Shown piece after piece: positions 1-6,479 of a DNA stretch of 12,092 nt. The stretch covers positions 1 to 12,092 of the forward strand of contig JANQRM010000399.1 in assembly GCA_028284565.1 (NCBI GenBank), read 5' to 3'. Source of the stretch: Anaerolineae bacterium. Lineage in GTDB: Bacteria; Chloroflexota; Anaerolineae; Aggregatilineales; Phototrophicaceae. The notes below the pieces were generated by a model. The model was not told the origin of the DNA and made no database searches. It was given only the letters and a program-made list of their open reading frames with translations. The position numbers were made by a program, and so were the translations under genes. Position 1 is the first letter of the stretch; every line of letters begins with the position of its first letter.

Positions 1-204
1 GGCGATGGTGCGTCCGAGCGGATTATTGGTGAGGCGAGAGAACCAAGCGACTTGCATCCCCAAGCGTGAACAACCAACAGCCGTGTTGGATTCGCTCCCA
101 CCGATATAGACATCGAGTGTTGTTGTGCCTTCGAGGATGTCTTGGTGGGGTGGGGTGAACCGCCACATGGTTTCGCCAAAGGTGAGGATGTCGTACTGGG
201 TCAT
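1..204 (-). CDS. PfkB-family carbohydrate kinase, N-terminal part (cut by window edge)
   Basis: Sixty-eight codons of a gene that runs out of the window to the left. The protein opens MTQYDILTFGETMWRF and carries the glycine-rich GGSESNTAVGCSRLG motif at residues 35-49. This is the first substrate-binding signature of the PfkB/ribokinase family, whose members phosphorylate sugars, sugar acids (such as 2-keto-3-deoxygluconate) or nucleosides with ATP in the cytoplasm. The catalytic DTxGAGD motif lies in the missing C-terminal part, so the substrate cannot be judged. The start at 204 is an ATG 20 bases after the stop of sqdB, with only a weak purine stretch before it, so it is probably the third gene of the minus-strand run. 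A role alongside sulfoquinovose metabolism is possible from position only. Confidence 0.8.
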   Translation of the reverse strand, partial: MTQYDILTFGETMWRFTPPHQDILEGTTTLDVYIGGSESNTAVGCSRLGMQVAWFSRLTNNPLGRTIA

Positions 205-224
205 GATGCGCTCGGTTTCGTTAA

Positions 225-1433
225 TTAGTCCAATTCACACAAAGGTATCATAGCCCTAGGTTGCGTGCGGTGGTGTTTGCCATTCCAATGAATGTTGGGG
301 ATGAGGCAGGCTTGGTGTTGGCGGATGCGGTCAGCGTGGGGGATGAGGTCAGTTAAGAGGGATTCGATTTCGCTTTGGATGTCGTCAGTGGGTTGATAGC
401 CTAAGTCGAGAAGTTTTTGTCGGTCTGGGTTGTAGTAGTGGGTTTCGGCTTCTTCGCGGGGGTTATCGTAGTGGGCAATTTCGACATTTAAGCCGAGCTT
501 GTCGCTTGCTTGCATGACTTTGTTTGCGAGGGCAACGATGGAATAGACCCCTTCAAATTGATTGAGCATGCGGTATTCACCTGTGTCGGCTGGATTTTCG
601 ATGACGAGCGTGAGGCATTGCATGGCATCGCGGAGAGGGAGAAAACTGCGAATCTGCTCCCCTGTGCCAAAGAGGGTGAGGGGGTGTCCGATGACAGCTT
701 GACAGCAGAAGCGATTCATCACTGTGCCGAAGCATTGGTCAAAATCGAGGCGGGTGCGGAGGTGTGGATGGTCACTCATGTCATCGAAGCGTGTGCCGAA
801 GACGATACCCTGCATGATGTCGGTGGCGCGTAATCCCCAGACGCGGCAGGCGAATTCGGTGTTATGCGAATCATGCACTTTGCTGAGATGATAGAAGCTC
901 CCGGCTTGGCGTGGGAAGGGGAGGGTGGCGCGTCGTCCGCGATAATTGATTTCAAATGTGCCTTCGGGAATATCGACATTGGGTGTGCCATATTCGCCCA
1001 TCGTGCCGAGTTTGACGAGATGGGCTGTCGGACAACATGCTTGCATTGCCCAGAGGATGTTGAGCGTGGAGGTGATGTTGTTCTGTTGTGTCCAGATGGC
1101 GTGTTGGGCATCCATCATGGAGTAGGGTGCGGAGGGCATTTGTCCGAGATGGACGATGGTATCTGGCTGGAACTCAGCTATGAATTCATAGACGAAGTTG
1201 GTATCAGTTAAGTTGCCTGTGCGCCAATCCAAGGATTGTCCATAATGTTCGGTGAAGGTGTGTTGTCGCTGTTGAATATCCGCGATGGGAATAGCCGAAT
1301 CGCCACCGATTTCAGCAACCCATTCCCGACGCAAGCCCGCATCTGCGCCGCCGACGGTGTGTCCGCGTTGCGTCAGGACTTGGGCGAATGCCCAGCCTAA
1401 ATAGCCGTCAATGCCTGCTATCCATACCCGCAT
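225..1433 (-). CDS. sqdB: UDP-sulfoquinovose synthase (SqdB/SQD1 family)
   Basis: SqdB converts UDP-glucose plus sulfite to UDP-sulfoquinovose, the sugar donor for the sulfolipid SQDG and, in some archaea, for sulfated glycans. The 402-residue protein is an extended short-chain dehydrogenase. It has the NAD-binding GIDGYLGWA at 7-15, then SAPYSM (101-106), the catalytic TMGEYG (144-149) and YHLSKVHDSH (181-190, the YxxxK pair), NRFCCQA (240-246) and a GEYRMLNQF segment (285-293). These blocks match plant SQD1 and cyanobacterial SqdB closely, and the length is typical. I chose the ATG at 1433: it lies 2 bases after the upstream stop and starts directly at the Rossmann strand. A longer reading from a TTG at 1457 would overlap the upstream gene. 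No SqdX glycosyltransferase is visible in the window, so the final product (lipid or glycan) is open. Confidence 0.9.
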   Translation of the reverse strand: MRVWIAGIDGYLGWAFAQVLTQRGHTVGGADAGLRREWVAEIGGDSAIPIADIQQRQHTFTEHYGQSLDWRTGNLTDTNFVYEFIAEFQPDTIVHLGQMPSAPYSMMDAQHAIWTQQNNITSTLNILWAMQACCPTAHLVKLGTMGEYGTPNVDIPEGTFEINYRGRRATLPFPRQAGSFYHLSKVHDSHNTEFACRVWGLRATDIMQGIVFGTRFDDMSDHPHLRTRLDFDQCFGTVMNRFCCQAVIGHPLTLFGTGEQIRSFLPLRDAMQCLTLVIENPADTGEYRMLNQFEGVYSIVALANKVMQASDKLGLNVEIAHYDNPREEAETHYYNPDRQKLLDLGYQPTDDIQSEIESLLTDLIPHADRIRQHQACLIPNIHWNGKHHRTQPRAMIPLCELD

Positions 1434-1435
1434 GG

Positions 1436-2116
1436 TTATGCGTCTGTCCGTTGGCAATCCTGATTAAATTCGAGGCGAATGCCCGTCTCTTGAATGGTGA
1501 ATCTGTAACCCTCGCTGTTATAAGAAATGGTGGCGACGGCATTGCTGGGAGCTTCTTCTTCATCCATGGCGATTTGCCAGAGGTCGGCGAGGTCACAGAT
1601 GGGTGCGTCTGCTGTTTCGCCGTCATAGGACGTGTTATAGGTGCGCCGTTGCATCCCGAAGTTATAGTTGTAGGAGACTGAATTGCCTGTCCGACCTGAC
1701 TCAAAGAAGCCGGGACGCTCGACATAGATGATGATGCGCTCGACATTATCGGAATTGGAACTGGGGACTCCGACGGGACTATCATCAGCGCGGTCAAGAT
1801 AGTGTACAAAGGTATACCAGACAGAGGGCTCGTAATCTTCAAATAGATTCATTGTGCCATCTGAACGGACGAATTCAAAGCGAATCTGTTCTAGGCGGAC
1901 GGCATCTCCGGCGAAGGCTTTGATCTCTTCATAGGCGACGATGGGGTCGAAGTTGGAGGCATCCCCGGGGATTGGGCGGGATTCCAGCAGAGTGAGGAAG
2001 ATTATCAGGGCGAAAATACCTCCTGTGAGGAGAAGCCCGAAGAGTAAGCTACCCCCACAGCCACAGCCGAGTCGCCGTTTAGAGACCATAGGTTCATAGG
2101 ATTCGATTGATGGCAT
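1436..2116 (-). CDS. single-pass membrane protein of unknown function
   Basis: I do not recognise this 226-residue protein. Its N-terminus is short and basic (SKRR near residue 12), followed by a GCGCGG turn and one hydrophobic helix at about 22-44. The remaining ~180 residues are acidic and polar and are predicted outside the membrane by the positive-inside rule. They include paired aromatics (PSVWYTFVHYL) and a Tyr/Asn-rich stretch around NSVSYNYNFGMQRRTYNTSY; there are no enzyme motifs. The start at 2116 is an ATG with a good ribosome binding site, AGAAGG, 7 bases upstream; an upstream GTG at 2233 gives a 39-residue extension lacking such support. A TATAAT lies 34 bases upstream of the start. 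It is the first gene of the minus-strand run, and its stop is 2 bases before sqdB, so the two are probably translationally coupled. Confidence 0.7.
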   Translation of the reverse strand: MPSIESYEPMVSKRRLGCGCGGSLLFGLLLTGGIFALIIFLTLLESRPIPGDASNFDPIVAYEEIKAFAGDAVRLEQIRFEFVRSDGTMNLFEDYEPSVWYTFVHYLDRADDSPVGVPSSNSDNVERIIIYVERPGFFESGRTGNSVSYNYNFGMQRRTYNTSYDGETADAPICDLADLWQIAMDEEEAPSNAVATISYNSEGYRFTIQETGIRLEFNQDCQRTDA

Positions 2117-2149
2117 CGTGTCGCCTTCTGTGTACCGAATAGCTCTTCC

Positions 2150-2155
2150 ATTATA
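2150..2155 (-). promoter_or_regulatory. putative -10 box of the membrane protein-sqdB-pfkB run
   Basis: On the minus strand this reads TATAAT, in the context GATATAATGG. It would place the transcript start about 27 bases before the ATG at 2116. No convincing -35 hexamer is found 16-18 bases upstream, so activation by a regulator or chance are both possible. Confidence 0.4.
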
Positions 2156-2339
2156 TCGTGCGGGTCGGGTAGCGGAATAGCAAGTTGACGATTTGTAACT
2201 TTGCTCAGAAAAAGCAGGAACTCTAATCGTCACCCCTTATGCTTCAACAAACACGAATCTATTGTGCGCTTGCCATATCAAATTGCACCACAACTGAGTG
2301 TTATTCATCACTACTCATATTAACTTATCTTTCTTAAAG

Positions 2340-2345
2340 TATAAT
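2340..2345 (+). promoter_or_regulatory. putative -10 box of the ABC exporter operon
   Basis: Perfect TATAAT on the plus strand in an AT-rich stretch, 54 bases before the ATPase start codon. No TTGACA-like box at the normal distance. The spacer 2117-2399 otherwise holds no gene that I can support; it is a divergent promoter region shared with the minus-strand run. Confidence 0.4.
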
Positions 2346-2399
2346 TAGATGGATATTTTGACATTTGGGTCGGAAGACTAAATGTGAGAAAGGCTGTAA

Positions 2400-3299
2400 A
2401 TGGCGAATATCATCGAAACAAGTAATTTGACCGTGTACTATGGCAAACATCGTGGGATCGAAAATGTTAATCTCGCAGTCGAACAAGGCGAAGTTTTTGG
2501 TTTCTTGGGTCCGAATGGGTCCGGTAAAACGACTACCCAACGCACCCTCATGGATATTATTCACCCCACATCAGGCACTGCAAAAATTTTCGGAAAAGAT
2601 TGCCAGCTTGATGGTGTCGAAATTCGTAAGCGAATCGGGTATCTGCCGGGCGAATTGAGTCTCTATCCAAGCATGAAGGGCATTGATTTTCTGGATATGT
2701 TGGCTTCTTTACAAGATAAGGCTTTAGACAAAGCTTTTCGTCGCGCACTCTTCGAGCGTTTGGATTTTGATCCATCACGCAGGATGAAAGAATATTCACG
2801 CGGTAATAAGCAAAAAATTGGTGTCATCGCCGCGTTTATGACGAAGCCCGATCTCCTCATTCTTGATGAGCCGACATCCGGATTGGACCCACTTGTTCAA
2901 CAAACCGTTATGGAGCTGATAGGCGAAGTGCGAGACGATGGACGGACTGTTTTTCTCTCGTCGCACATTTTACCCGAAGTGCAAGCTGTCTGTGACCGTG
3001 TAGGACTTATCCGCGATGGTCAGTTGATTCAGACCGCCAGTGTGCAGTCTTTGACCGAACAATCGTTTAAGCGCTTGCACCTGACATTCCGCGATTTGCC
3101 ACCTGCTGATGCCTTTGCATTGGATGGTGTGACAGAAACCGGGCGTGAAGGGCAAACAGTCAAGCTGGAGATTCGTGACCAGCTTGCACAGGTGATAGAA
3201 ATTGCCGCACCTTATGGTGTTGAAGACATCGACACTCCACACGTCACGCTGGAAGATATCTTCCTCACATTTTATGGTCGTCAGACCAATGGAGGTTAA
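2400..3299 (+). CDS. ABC-2 type exporter, ATP-binding subunit
   Basis: The 299-residue cytoplasmic ATPase powers export through the permease encoded next. Walker A GPNGSGKT is at 37-44, the signature motif is the variant YSRGNKQK at 132-139, Walker B LLILDEP is at 152-158 with the catalytic Glu, the D-loop GLDP follows at 161-164, and the switch His is in SSHI (189). The Q-loop reads YLPGEL at 81-86, so the usual Gln is absent. As far as I recall this occurs in related ABC-2 ATPases, so it need not mean inactivity. The last ~80 residues form the extra C-terminal domain common in drug or antibiotic efflux ATPases of the CcmA/DrrA type. The ATG at 2400 is preceded by GAGAAAGG. The substrate cannot be read from sequence. 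Confidence 0.92.
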   Translation: MANIIETSNLTVYYGKHRGIENVNLAVEQGEVFGFLGPNGSGKTTTQRTLMDIIHPTSGTAKIFGKDCQLDGVEIRKRIGYLPGELSLYPSMKGIDFLDMLASLQDKALDKAFRRALFERLDFDPSRRMKEYSRGNKQKIGVIAAFMTKPDLLILDEPTSGLDPLVQQTVMELIGEVRDDGRTVFLSSHILPEVQAVCDRVGLIRDGQLIQTASVQSLTEQSFKRLHLTFRDLPPADAFALDGVTETGREGQTVKLEIRDQLAQVIEIAAPYGVEDIDTPHVTLEDIFLTFYGRQTNGG

Positions 3300-3301
3300 T
3301 C

Positions 3302-4123
3302 ATGTTTAATTTGTTCAAGCACGAATTTATATCACGTCGATGGGCTATTATTGGCTGGGGCATCGGTTTGGCGTTGCTGGGGTCAATGTACATAGCGATT
3401 TTTCCGGAAGTTGCTGAGGAAATGGCAGGATTAGCCGACCTTATTATTTATCAATTGATGGGCGTTGATTTGGGGTCATTTGCGGGTTATATTGCCTCTG
3501 TCGTGGTGAATATCTTGCCCGTTATGTTGGGTGTTTATGTCATTATGACGGCTACAGCAACACTGGCTGGTGAAGAAGAAAATGGTACGCTGGAATTAAT
3601 TGTCGCCATGCCCTTACCGCGTTGGCAAATTATTGTGGTTAAAACACTTGCGATTGCGGTTGCACTCTTCTCAATCCTGACCATTATGGGCATCATTTGT
3701 GTGATTACACTTACCTTTGTCAAGCAAACAGTTGAAGTAGATATTACATCCGGGCAATTGTTTGTCGCTCTAATGGCTGCGATGCCCCTAATGCTTAGCT
3801 TCACAACAATAACCCTATTTCTCAGTAGTTTGCTACCGAGCCGTCGATTGGCATTGGGTGTTATGGCAGTTTTCTATCTTGCAAGCTATTTTGCTGAGTC
3901 AATGTCAGTCCTCGTTGAATCATTGGAGTTCCTTAAAACTTTTTCGCTATTTAATTACTTTGATACTAGTACCAATGTATTCACTGAAGGGGTCAAGCTG
4001 AGCGATGTGACGGTATTACTGGTTGTGTCGCTAATTTTCTTTGCTTTAACGATTGTGAGTTTTCAACGCCGTAACATCACTGTTGGGCAATGGTCGTGGC
4101 AACGAGGGCAAGCTCCCGCATAA
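3302..4123 (+). CDS. ABC-2 type exporter, permease subunit
   Basis: Integral membrane protein of 273 residues with about six hydrophobic segments (roughly 14-34, 62-86, 114-139, 153-177, 182-203, 236-255). Between the second and third lies AGEEENGTLELIVAMPLPR (89-107), the cytoplasmic coupling segment typical of ABC-2 permeases of the efflux type. The gene starts 2 bases after the ATPase stop with a strong GGAGG overlapping the end of that gene, so the two form one operon and one transporter. Homodimeric permease pairing with two ATPase copies is expected for the family. The substrate is unknown; lipophilic drugs, peptides or lipids are all possible. Confidence 0.9.
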   Translation: MFNLFKHEFISRRWAIIGWGIGLALLGSMYIAIFPEVAEEMAGLADLIIYQLMGVDLGSFAGYIASVVVNILPVMLGVYVIMTATATLAGEEENGTLELIVAMPLPRWQIIVVKTLAIAVALFSILTIMGIICVITLTFVKQTVEVDITSGQLFVALMAAMPLMLSFTTITLFLSSLLPSRRLALGVMAVFYLASYFAESMSVLVESLEFLKTFSLFNYFDTSTNVFTEGVKLSDVTVLLVVSLIFFALTIVSFQRRNITVGQWSWQRGQAPA

Positions 4124-4181
4124 GTTGGTTTCTTCAGTGGCAATAAAACTCAATACATATATCATGAGATCACATTTCTGG

Positions 4182-4414
4182 TTGACATCCCTACCATTTG
4201 TTCAAATCCGTGAAAACGATCAGAAAAGGGTTCACAGTTGCATGAGCCAACAAACCCGCCGTTCGGGGTCTAGCAAGTTCAAGGATTTCGATGTTTCCCC
4301 TCGAACATTTTTATTAGGGTGCATCGAAGTAGCCCCCTGATGAGATGCGTGTGATGGTGAAGACATGGTATTGGTGATGCAAAGATGAATGACACCTTGC
4401 GCTTTGTGCTGTGC
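4182..4414 (+). repeat. left copy of diverged direct repeat (leader and 5' end of the long gene)
   Basis: This stretch matches 6234-6479 in the same orientation. The core 4238-4316 differs from 6291-6369 at only 3 of 79 positions. Upstream, 4195-4237 differs at 11 of 43, with the TATAAT of the right copy replaced by TCAGAA. Downstream the match continues with indels, including one of about 8 bases near 4318, to about 4414. The remainder of the gene-free stretch 4124-4582 holds a gene remnant (4291-4460) and a possible promoter for the methyltransferase gene; 4124-4181 shows nothing recognisable. Confidence 0.85.
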
Positions 4415-4460
4415 TAATAAATTCCGTTGATGACGAGCAAGCAGATGATTTGCTAGCTTG
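4291..4460 (+). pseudogene. decayed 5' remnant of a copy of the 1042-codon gene
   Basis: The ribosome binding site AAGGA and the ATG are preserved, and the first eight codons read MFPLEHFY as in the intact gene. The ninth codon, TAT (Tyr) there, is TAG here (4315-4317). Small indels then break the frame. Recognisable coding homology runs to about 4414, corresponding to 6479. A second collinear match at 4432-4460 corresponds to 6740-6769, the region encoding DEQVDDLL, which implies an internal loss of roughly 250 bases. The rest of the gene is absent and the cassette at 4583-6079 follows. The remnant has no TATAAT at the matching position and is very probably inactive. Confidence 0.7.
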
Positions 4461-4543
4461 TCTCAGAAACCATGTAGACACGTATCAGGCTGTCTTGATT
4501 CTCCAATCATGTTTGCTAACTTAGCCTGAATAGTTGACAATCA

Positions 4544-4549
4544 TATAAT
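4544..4549 (+). promoter_or_regulatory. putative -10 box for the methyltransferase-VOC pair
   Basis: TATAAT in an AT-rich stretch 33 bases before the start codon at 4583. TTAGCC at 4521-4526 lies 17 bases upstream and matches the -35 consensus at 3 of 6 positions. A TTGACA at 4534-4539 is only 4 bases away and cannot pair with it. Confidence 0.4.
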
Positions 4550-4582
4550 TTCAATCTCCGTGTTTTCAGGCGAAGTGCTACT

Positions 4583-5581
4583 ATGACAAAGTCAGCCCCT
4601 CAACCAGACGTTATCACAAAGCTATTTGAGGCAGTGTATCCTTCATTTGCTATGTTAGCAGGTATGGAACTTGACTTGTTCACATCCCTCGACAGTGGCT
4701 CTCTTAGTGCTGATCAGCTTGCTGACATACTAGATGTGAAGGTTTTTAAGCTAAGACCACTACTTTATGCGTTAGTAGTTGCTGAATTGTTAACTGTTGA
4801 TGATGACTTGTTCGCTAACACTCCAGAGGCAAGCCATTATCTTGTTCAAGGCAAGCCAACTTATCTTGGTGGAGTTACAGACCTGACATCAAGTAATTGG
4901 GCTAGAGTCCTGAAGACCGCAACGACGATACGCGACGGTGGGACCCATGAGAAATACGATTATCATGCGCCATCAACTGATGAGCTTTTCGCGCTTTTTC
5001 GGGGGTTGTATTCAGGTGCTGTCACCGATGCCCGTAGATTAATGAGCCACAACGATTTCTCATCAACACAAACACTGCTGGATGTTGGGGGCGGGTCGGG
5101 TGCTTTGGCAATTACCTTAGTACAAGCCAATCCACATCTCAAAGCCACAGTCGTAGACTTACCTTCCGTGACACCTATAACCCATCAATTCGTAGAAGAA
5201 TCTAATGCACATAATCAGGTTGCAGTTCTGAGTGCTAACGCTGTTCAAGATAAGCTGTCAGGATCATTTGATGTTGTTGTGGCGCGTCATATTATACAAG
5301 TTCTTTCAGCAGATGATAGTCGGTCTCTGCTCCGCAATCTTGCCTCCATTATTAAGCCAAATGGCACCATCCATATAATTGGCTGGATATTAGATAACTC
5401 GCGAGTCACACCTCATAATACAGTGGGTTACAATCTGATTCTATTAAATGGATACGATGATGGGCAAGCCTATACGGAACAGGAATATCATAAGTGGCTT
5501 GCTGAGGCTGGATTTGGGGATTTTGAACGTGTTGTGTTTTCTGATGGCGCGAGTATTCTGTCGGCGCGCAAGCCTAAATAA
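4583..5581 (+). CDS. SAM-dependent O-methyltransferase-family protein (acetylserotonin/hydroxyneurosporene OMT type)
   Basis: The 332-residue protein follows the plan of the dimeric class of small-molecule O-methyltransferases. A helical N-terminal dimerisation domain (about 10-95; GMELDLFTSL and winged-helix-like ADQLADIL...LRPLLYAL) precedes a Rossmann SAM domain with motif I LLDVGGGSG (165-173) and the acidic VVDLP (190-194) that holds the SAM ribose. In most members the next segment is RHxLHDW, whose His is the catalytic base. Here it reads RHIIQVLS (235-242), with Gln239 at that place. The end, YDDGQAYTEQEYHKWL and AGF, is typical. The gene is AT-richer than its neighbours (24 G/C in bases 4621-4680 against 34 in 10441-10500). 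AGGCGAAG precedes the ATG. It is followed after 15 bases by the VOC gene and probably acts with it on a small aromatic or polyketide-like substrate (inference). Confidence 0.85.
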   Translation: MTKSAPQPDVITKLFEAVYPSFAMLAGMELDLFTSLDSGSLSADQLADILDVKVFKLRPLLYALVVAELLTVDDDLFANTPEASHYLVQGKPTYLGGVTDLTSSNWARVLKTATTIRDGGTHEKYDYHAPSTDELFALFRGLYSGAVTDARRLMSHNDFSSTQTLLDVGGGSGALAITLVQANPHLKATVVDLPSVTPITHQFVEESNAHNQVAVLSANAVQDKLSGSFDVVVARHIIQVLSADDSRSLLRNLASIIKPNGTIHIIGWILDNSRVTPHNTVGYNLILLNGYDDGQAYTEQEYHKWLAEAGFGDFERVVFSDGASILSARKPK

Positions 5582-5596
5582 GGGAGTAGGTGGGTC

Positions 5597-6079
5597 ATGG
5601 TAATTGAAGTTCTAGGAATTGACCATATTTATATCACGGTTTCTAATTTAGAATATTCGACAATTTTTTATGACAAACTGATGCAATTGTTGAGCTTCAA
5701 AAAAGGTACAAACCCGATAGGTAGTCAGCCACACGTTCACTACTTTAATCGGGTAATCCAATACACGATACGACCAGCAAAACCCAATGTAGTAGAGCAT
5801 GATCCGTTCGTGCCGGGTTTACATCATATTTGTTTTCAAGTTGCAGACAAACATACTGTTGATGAGATTGCTCAAGGTCTGGAAGAGCTAGGGATCGAAT
5901 CCAGTACACCCCGAATCTATACCGATTACGGCGTTGATTATTACGCCATTTACTTCAAAGACCCTGACGGAATTGAATTAGAGATTGTCAATCGCACACA
6001 AGTCCGTGATATCATTTCAAATAACTGGGAGCAGTTAACACATTTTGAAAATCCATTGAGCAAGGCAGGATTTGTATAA
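5597..6079 (+). CDS. VOC-fold metalloprotein (glyoxalase/extradiol dioxygenase/fosfomycin-resistance superfamily)
   Basis: A 160-residue protein with two βαβββ halves. The first begins GIDHIYITVSNLEYSTIFYD and the second GLHHICFQVADKH, ending KDPDGIELEIVNR. The likely metal ligands are His10, His77 and Glu129, the 2-His-1-Glu set seen in single-domain dioxygenases and FosA-like enzymes; the extra Glu that glyoxalase I has in its first half is not evident. Candidate ribosome binding sequences AGGGAG and GGTGGG lie within 16 bases of the ATG. It is encoded 15 bases after the methyltransferase gene, which points to one transcript and a shared substrate. It is the most AT-rich gene here (16 G/C in bases 5641-5700). 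The exact reaction (dioxygenase, isomerase, lyase or drug binding) cannot be told. Confidence 0.85.
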   Translation: MVIEVLGIDHIYITVSNLEYSTIFYDKLMQLLSFKKGTNPIGSQPHVHYFNRVIQYTIRPAKPNVVEHDPFVPGLHHICFQVADKHTVDEIAQGLEELGIESSTPRIYTDYGVDYYAIYFKDPDGIELEIVNRTQVRDIISNNWEQLTHFENPLSKAGFV

Positions 6080-6167
6080 TCTAGGATCGTTCATTTCTAT
6101 TCAAGAATTCCCTTACCCTCTCTAAACCTGCTCACCTACTTTCCGTGACTCGTGTCGCCATTTTCTC

Positions 6168-6202
6168 TCTATTATTGGCTACACTCAGTCTGAAATAATA
6201 GA
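6168..6202 (+). terminator. possible hairpin after the methyltransferase-VOC pair
   Basis: Perfect 9-base inverted repeat, TCTATTATT at 6168-6176 and AATAATAGA at 6194-6202, around a 17-base loop. The stem is AT-rich and no U-tract follows, so it is a weak terminator candidate; it may instead be an operator-like site. Confidence 0.25.
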
Positions 6203-6233
6203 AACAACCAAAATACTTTGCAAAATTTATTTA

Positions 6234-6479
6234 GTTGATACCTCCGCCATTCGTTCAAAACCGTGAAAAGGATTATAATAGACTTTACGTTTGCATGAGC
6301 CAACAAACCCGCCGTTCGGGGTTTAGAAAGTTCAAGGATTTCGATGTTTCCCCTAGAACATTTTTATTATGGACAATTGGTGCATCACGGTAAGCCCCAA
6401 GATGAGATGCGTGTGCTGGCGAAGACCCCCGGTATTGGTGATGCACAAGTGAATGAAGCCTTGCGTTTCGCGCTGTTTC
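6234..6479 (+). repeat. right copy of diverged direct repeat (functional leader and gene start)
   Basis: Partner of 4182-4414. It includes a TATAAT at 6274-6279, an untranslated leader, the AAGGA ribosome binding site (6334-6338), and the first ~45 codons of the long gene. The two copies lie about 2.05 kb apart with the two-gene cassette between them. The gap 6080-6233 holds the hairpin described separately and AT-rich sequence without a supportable gene. Confidence 0.85.
6274..6279 (+). promoter_or_regulatory. putative -10 box of the 1042-codon gene
   Basis: TATAAT 65 bases before the start codon at 6344, giving a leader of roughly 58 bases. The left repeat copy has TCAGAA at the aligned place, in line with that copy being silent. 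No clear -35 box at the usual distance. Confidence 0.4.

Noticed and set aside
510..1211. Long plus-strand open frames antisense to sqdB.
   Set aside because: They mirror the codon pattern of the clear minus-strand sqdB gene and show no family features.
1434..1457. TTG start extending SqdB by eight residues.
   Set aside because: The extension overlaps the upstream gene and precedes the Rossmann strand; the ATG at 1433 fits the family start.
2117..2233. GTG start extending the unknown membrane protein by 39 residues.
   Set aside because: AGAAGG stands 7 bases before the ATG at 2116, and the extension would span the putative TATAAT.
2400..4123. Possible two-component or resistance genes near the exporter.
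   Set aside because: No kinase, response regulator or other regulator is found beside the ABC genes in this window.
4083..4340. 85-codon open frame after the permease gene.
   Set aside because: It starts inside the permease gene, crosses the dead repeat copy and shows no protein-like pattern of its own.
4534..4549. TTGACA followed by TATAAT before the methyltransferase gene.
   Set aside because: The two boxes are only 4 bases apart, far below the 16-18 needed, so they are not a paired promoter; only the TATAAT was kept as a tentative -10.
6295..6393. Short reading frame MSQQTRRSGF... overlapping the start of the long gene, with a similar frame at 4243-4340 in the left repeat.
   Set aside because: No ribosome binding site precedes its ATG, two of the three base changes between copies alter its residues, and its second half lies inside the better supported long gene. 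The similarity follows from the DNA repeat.
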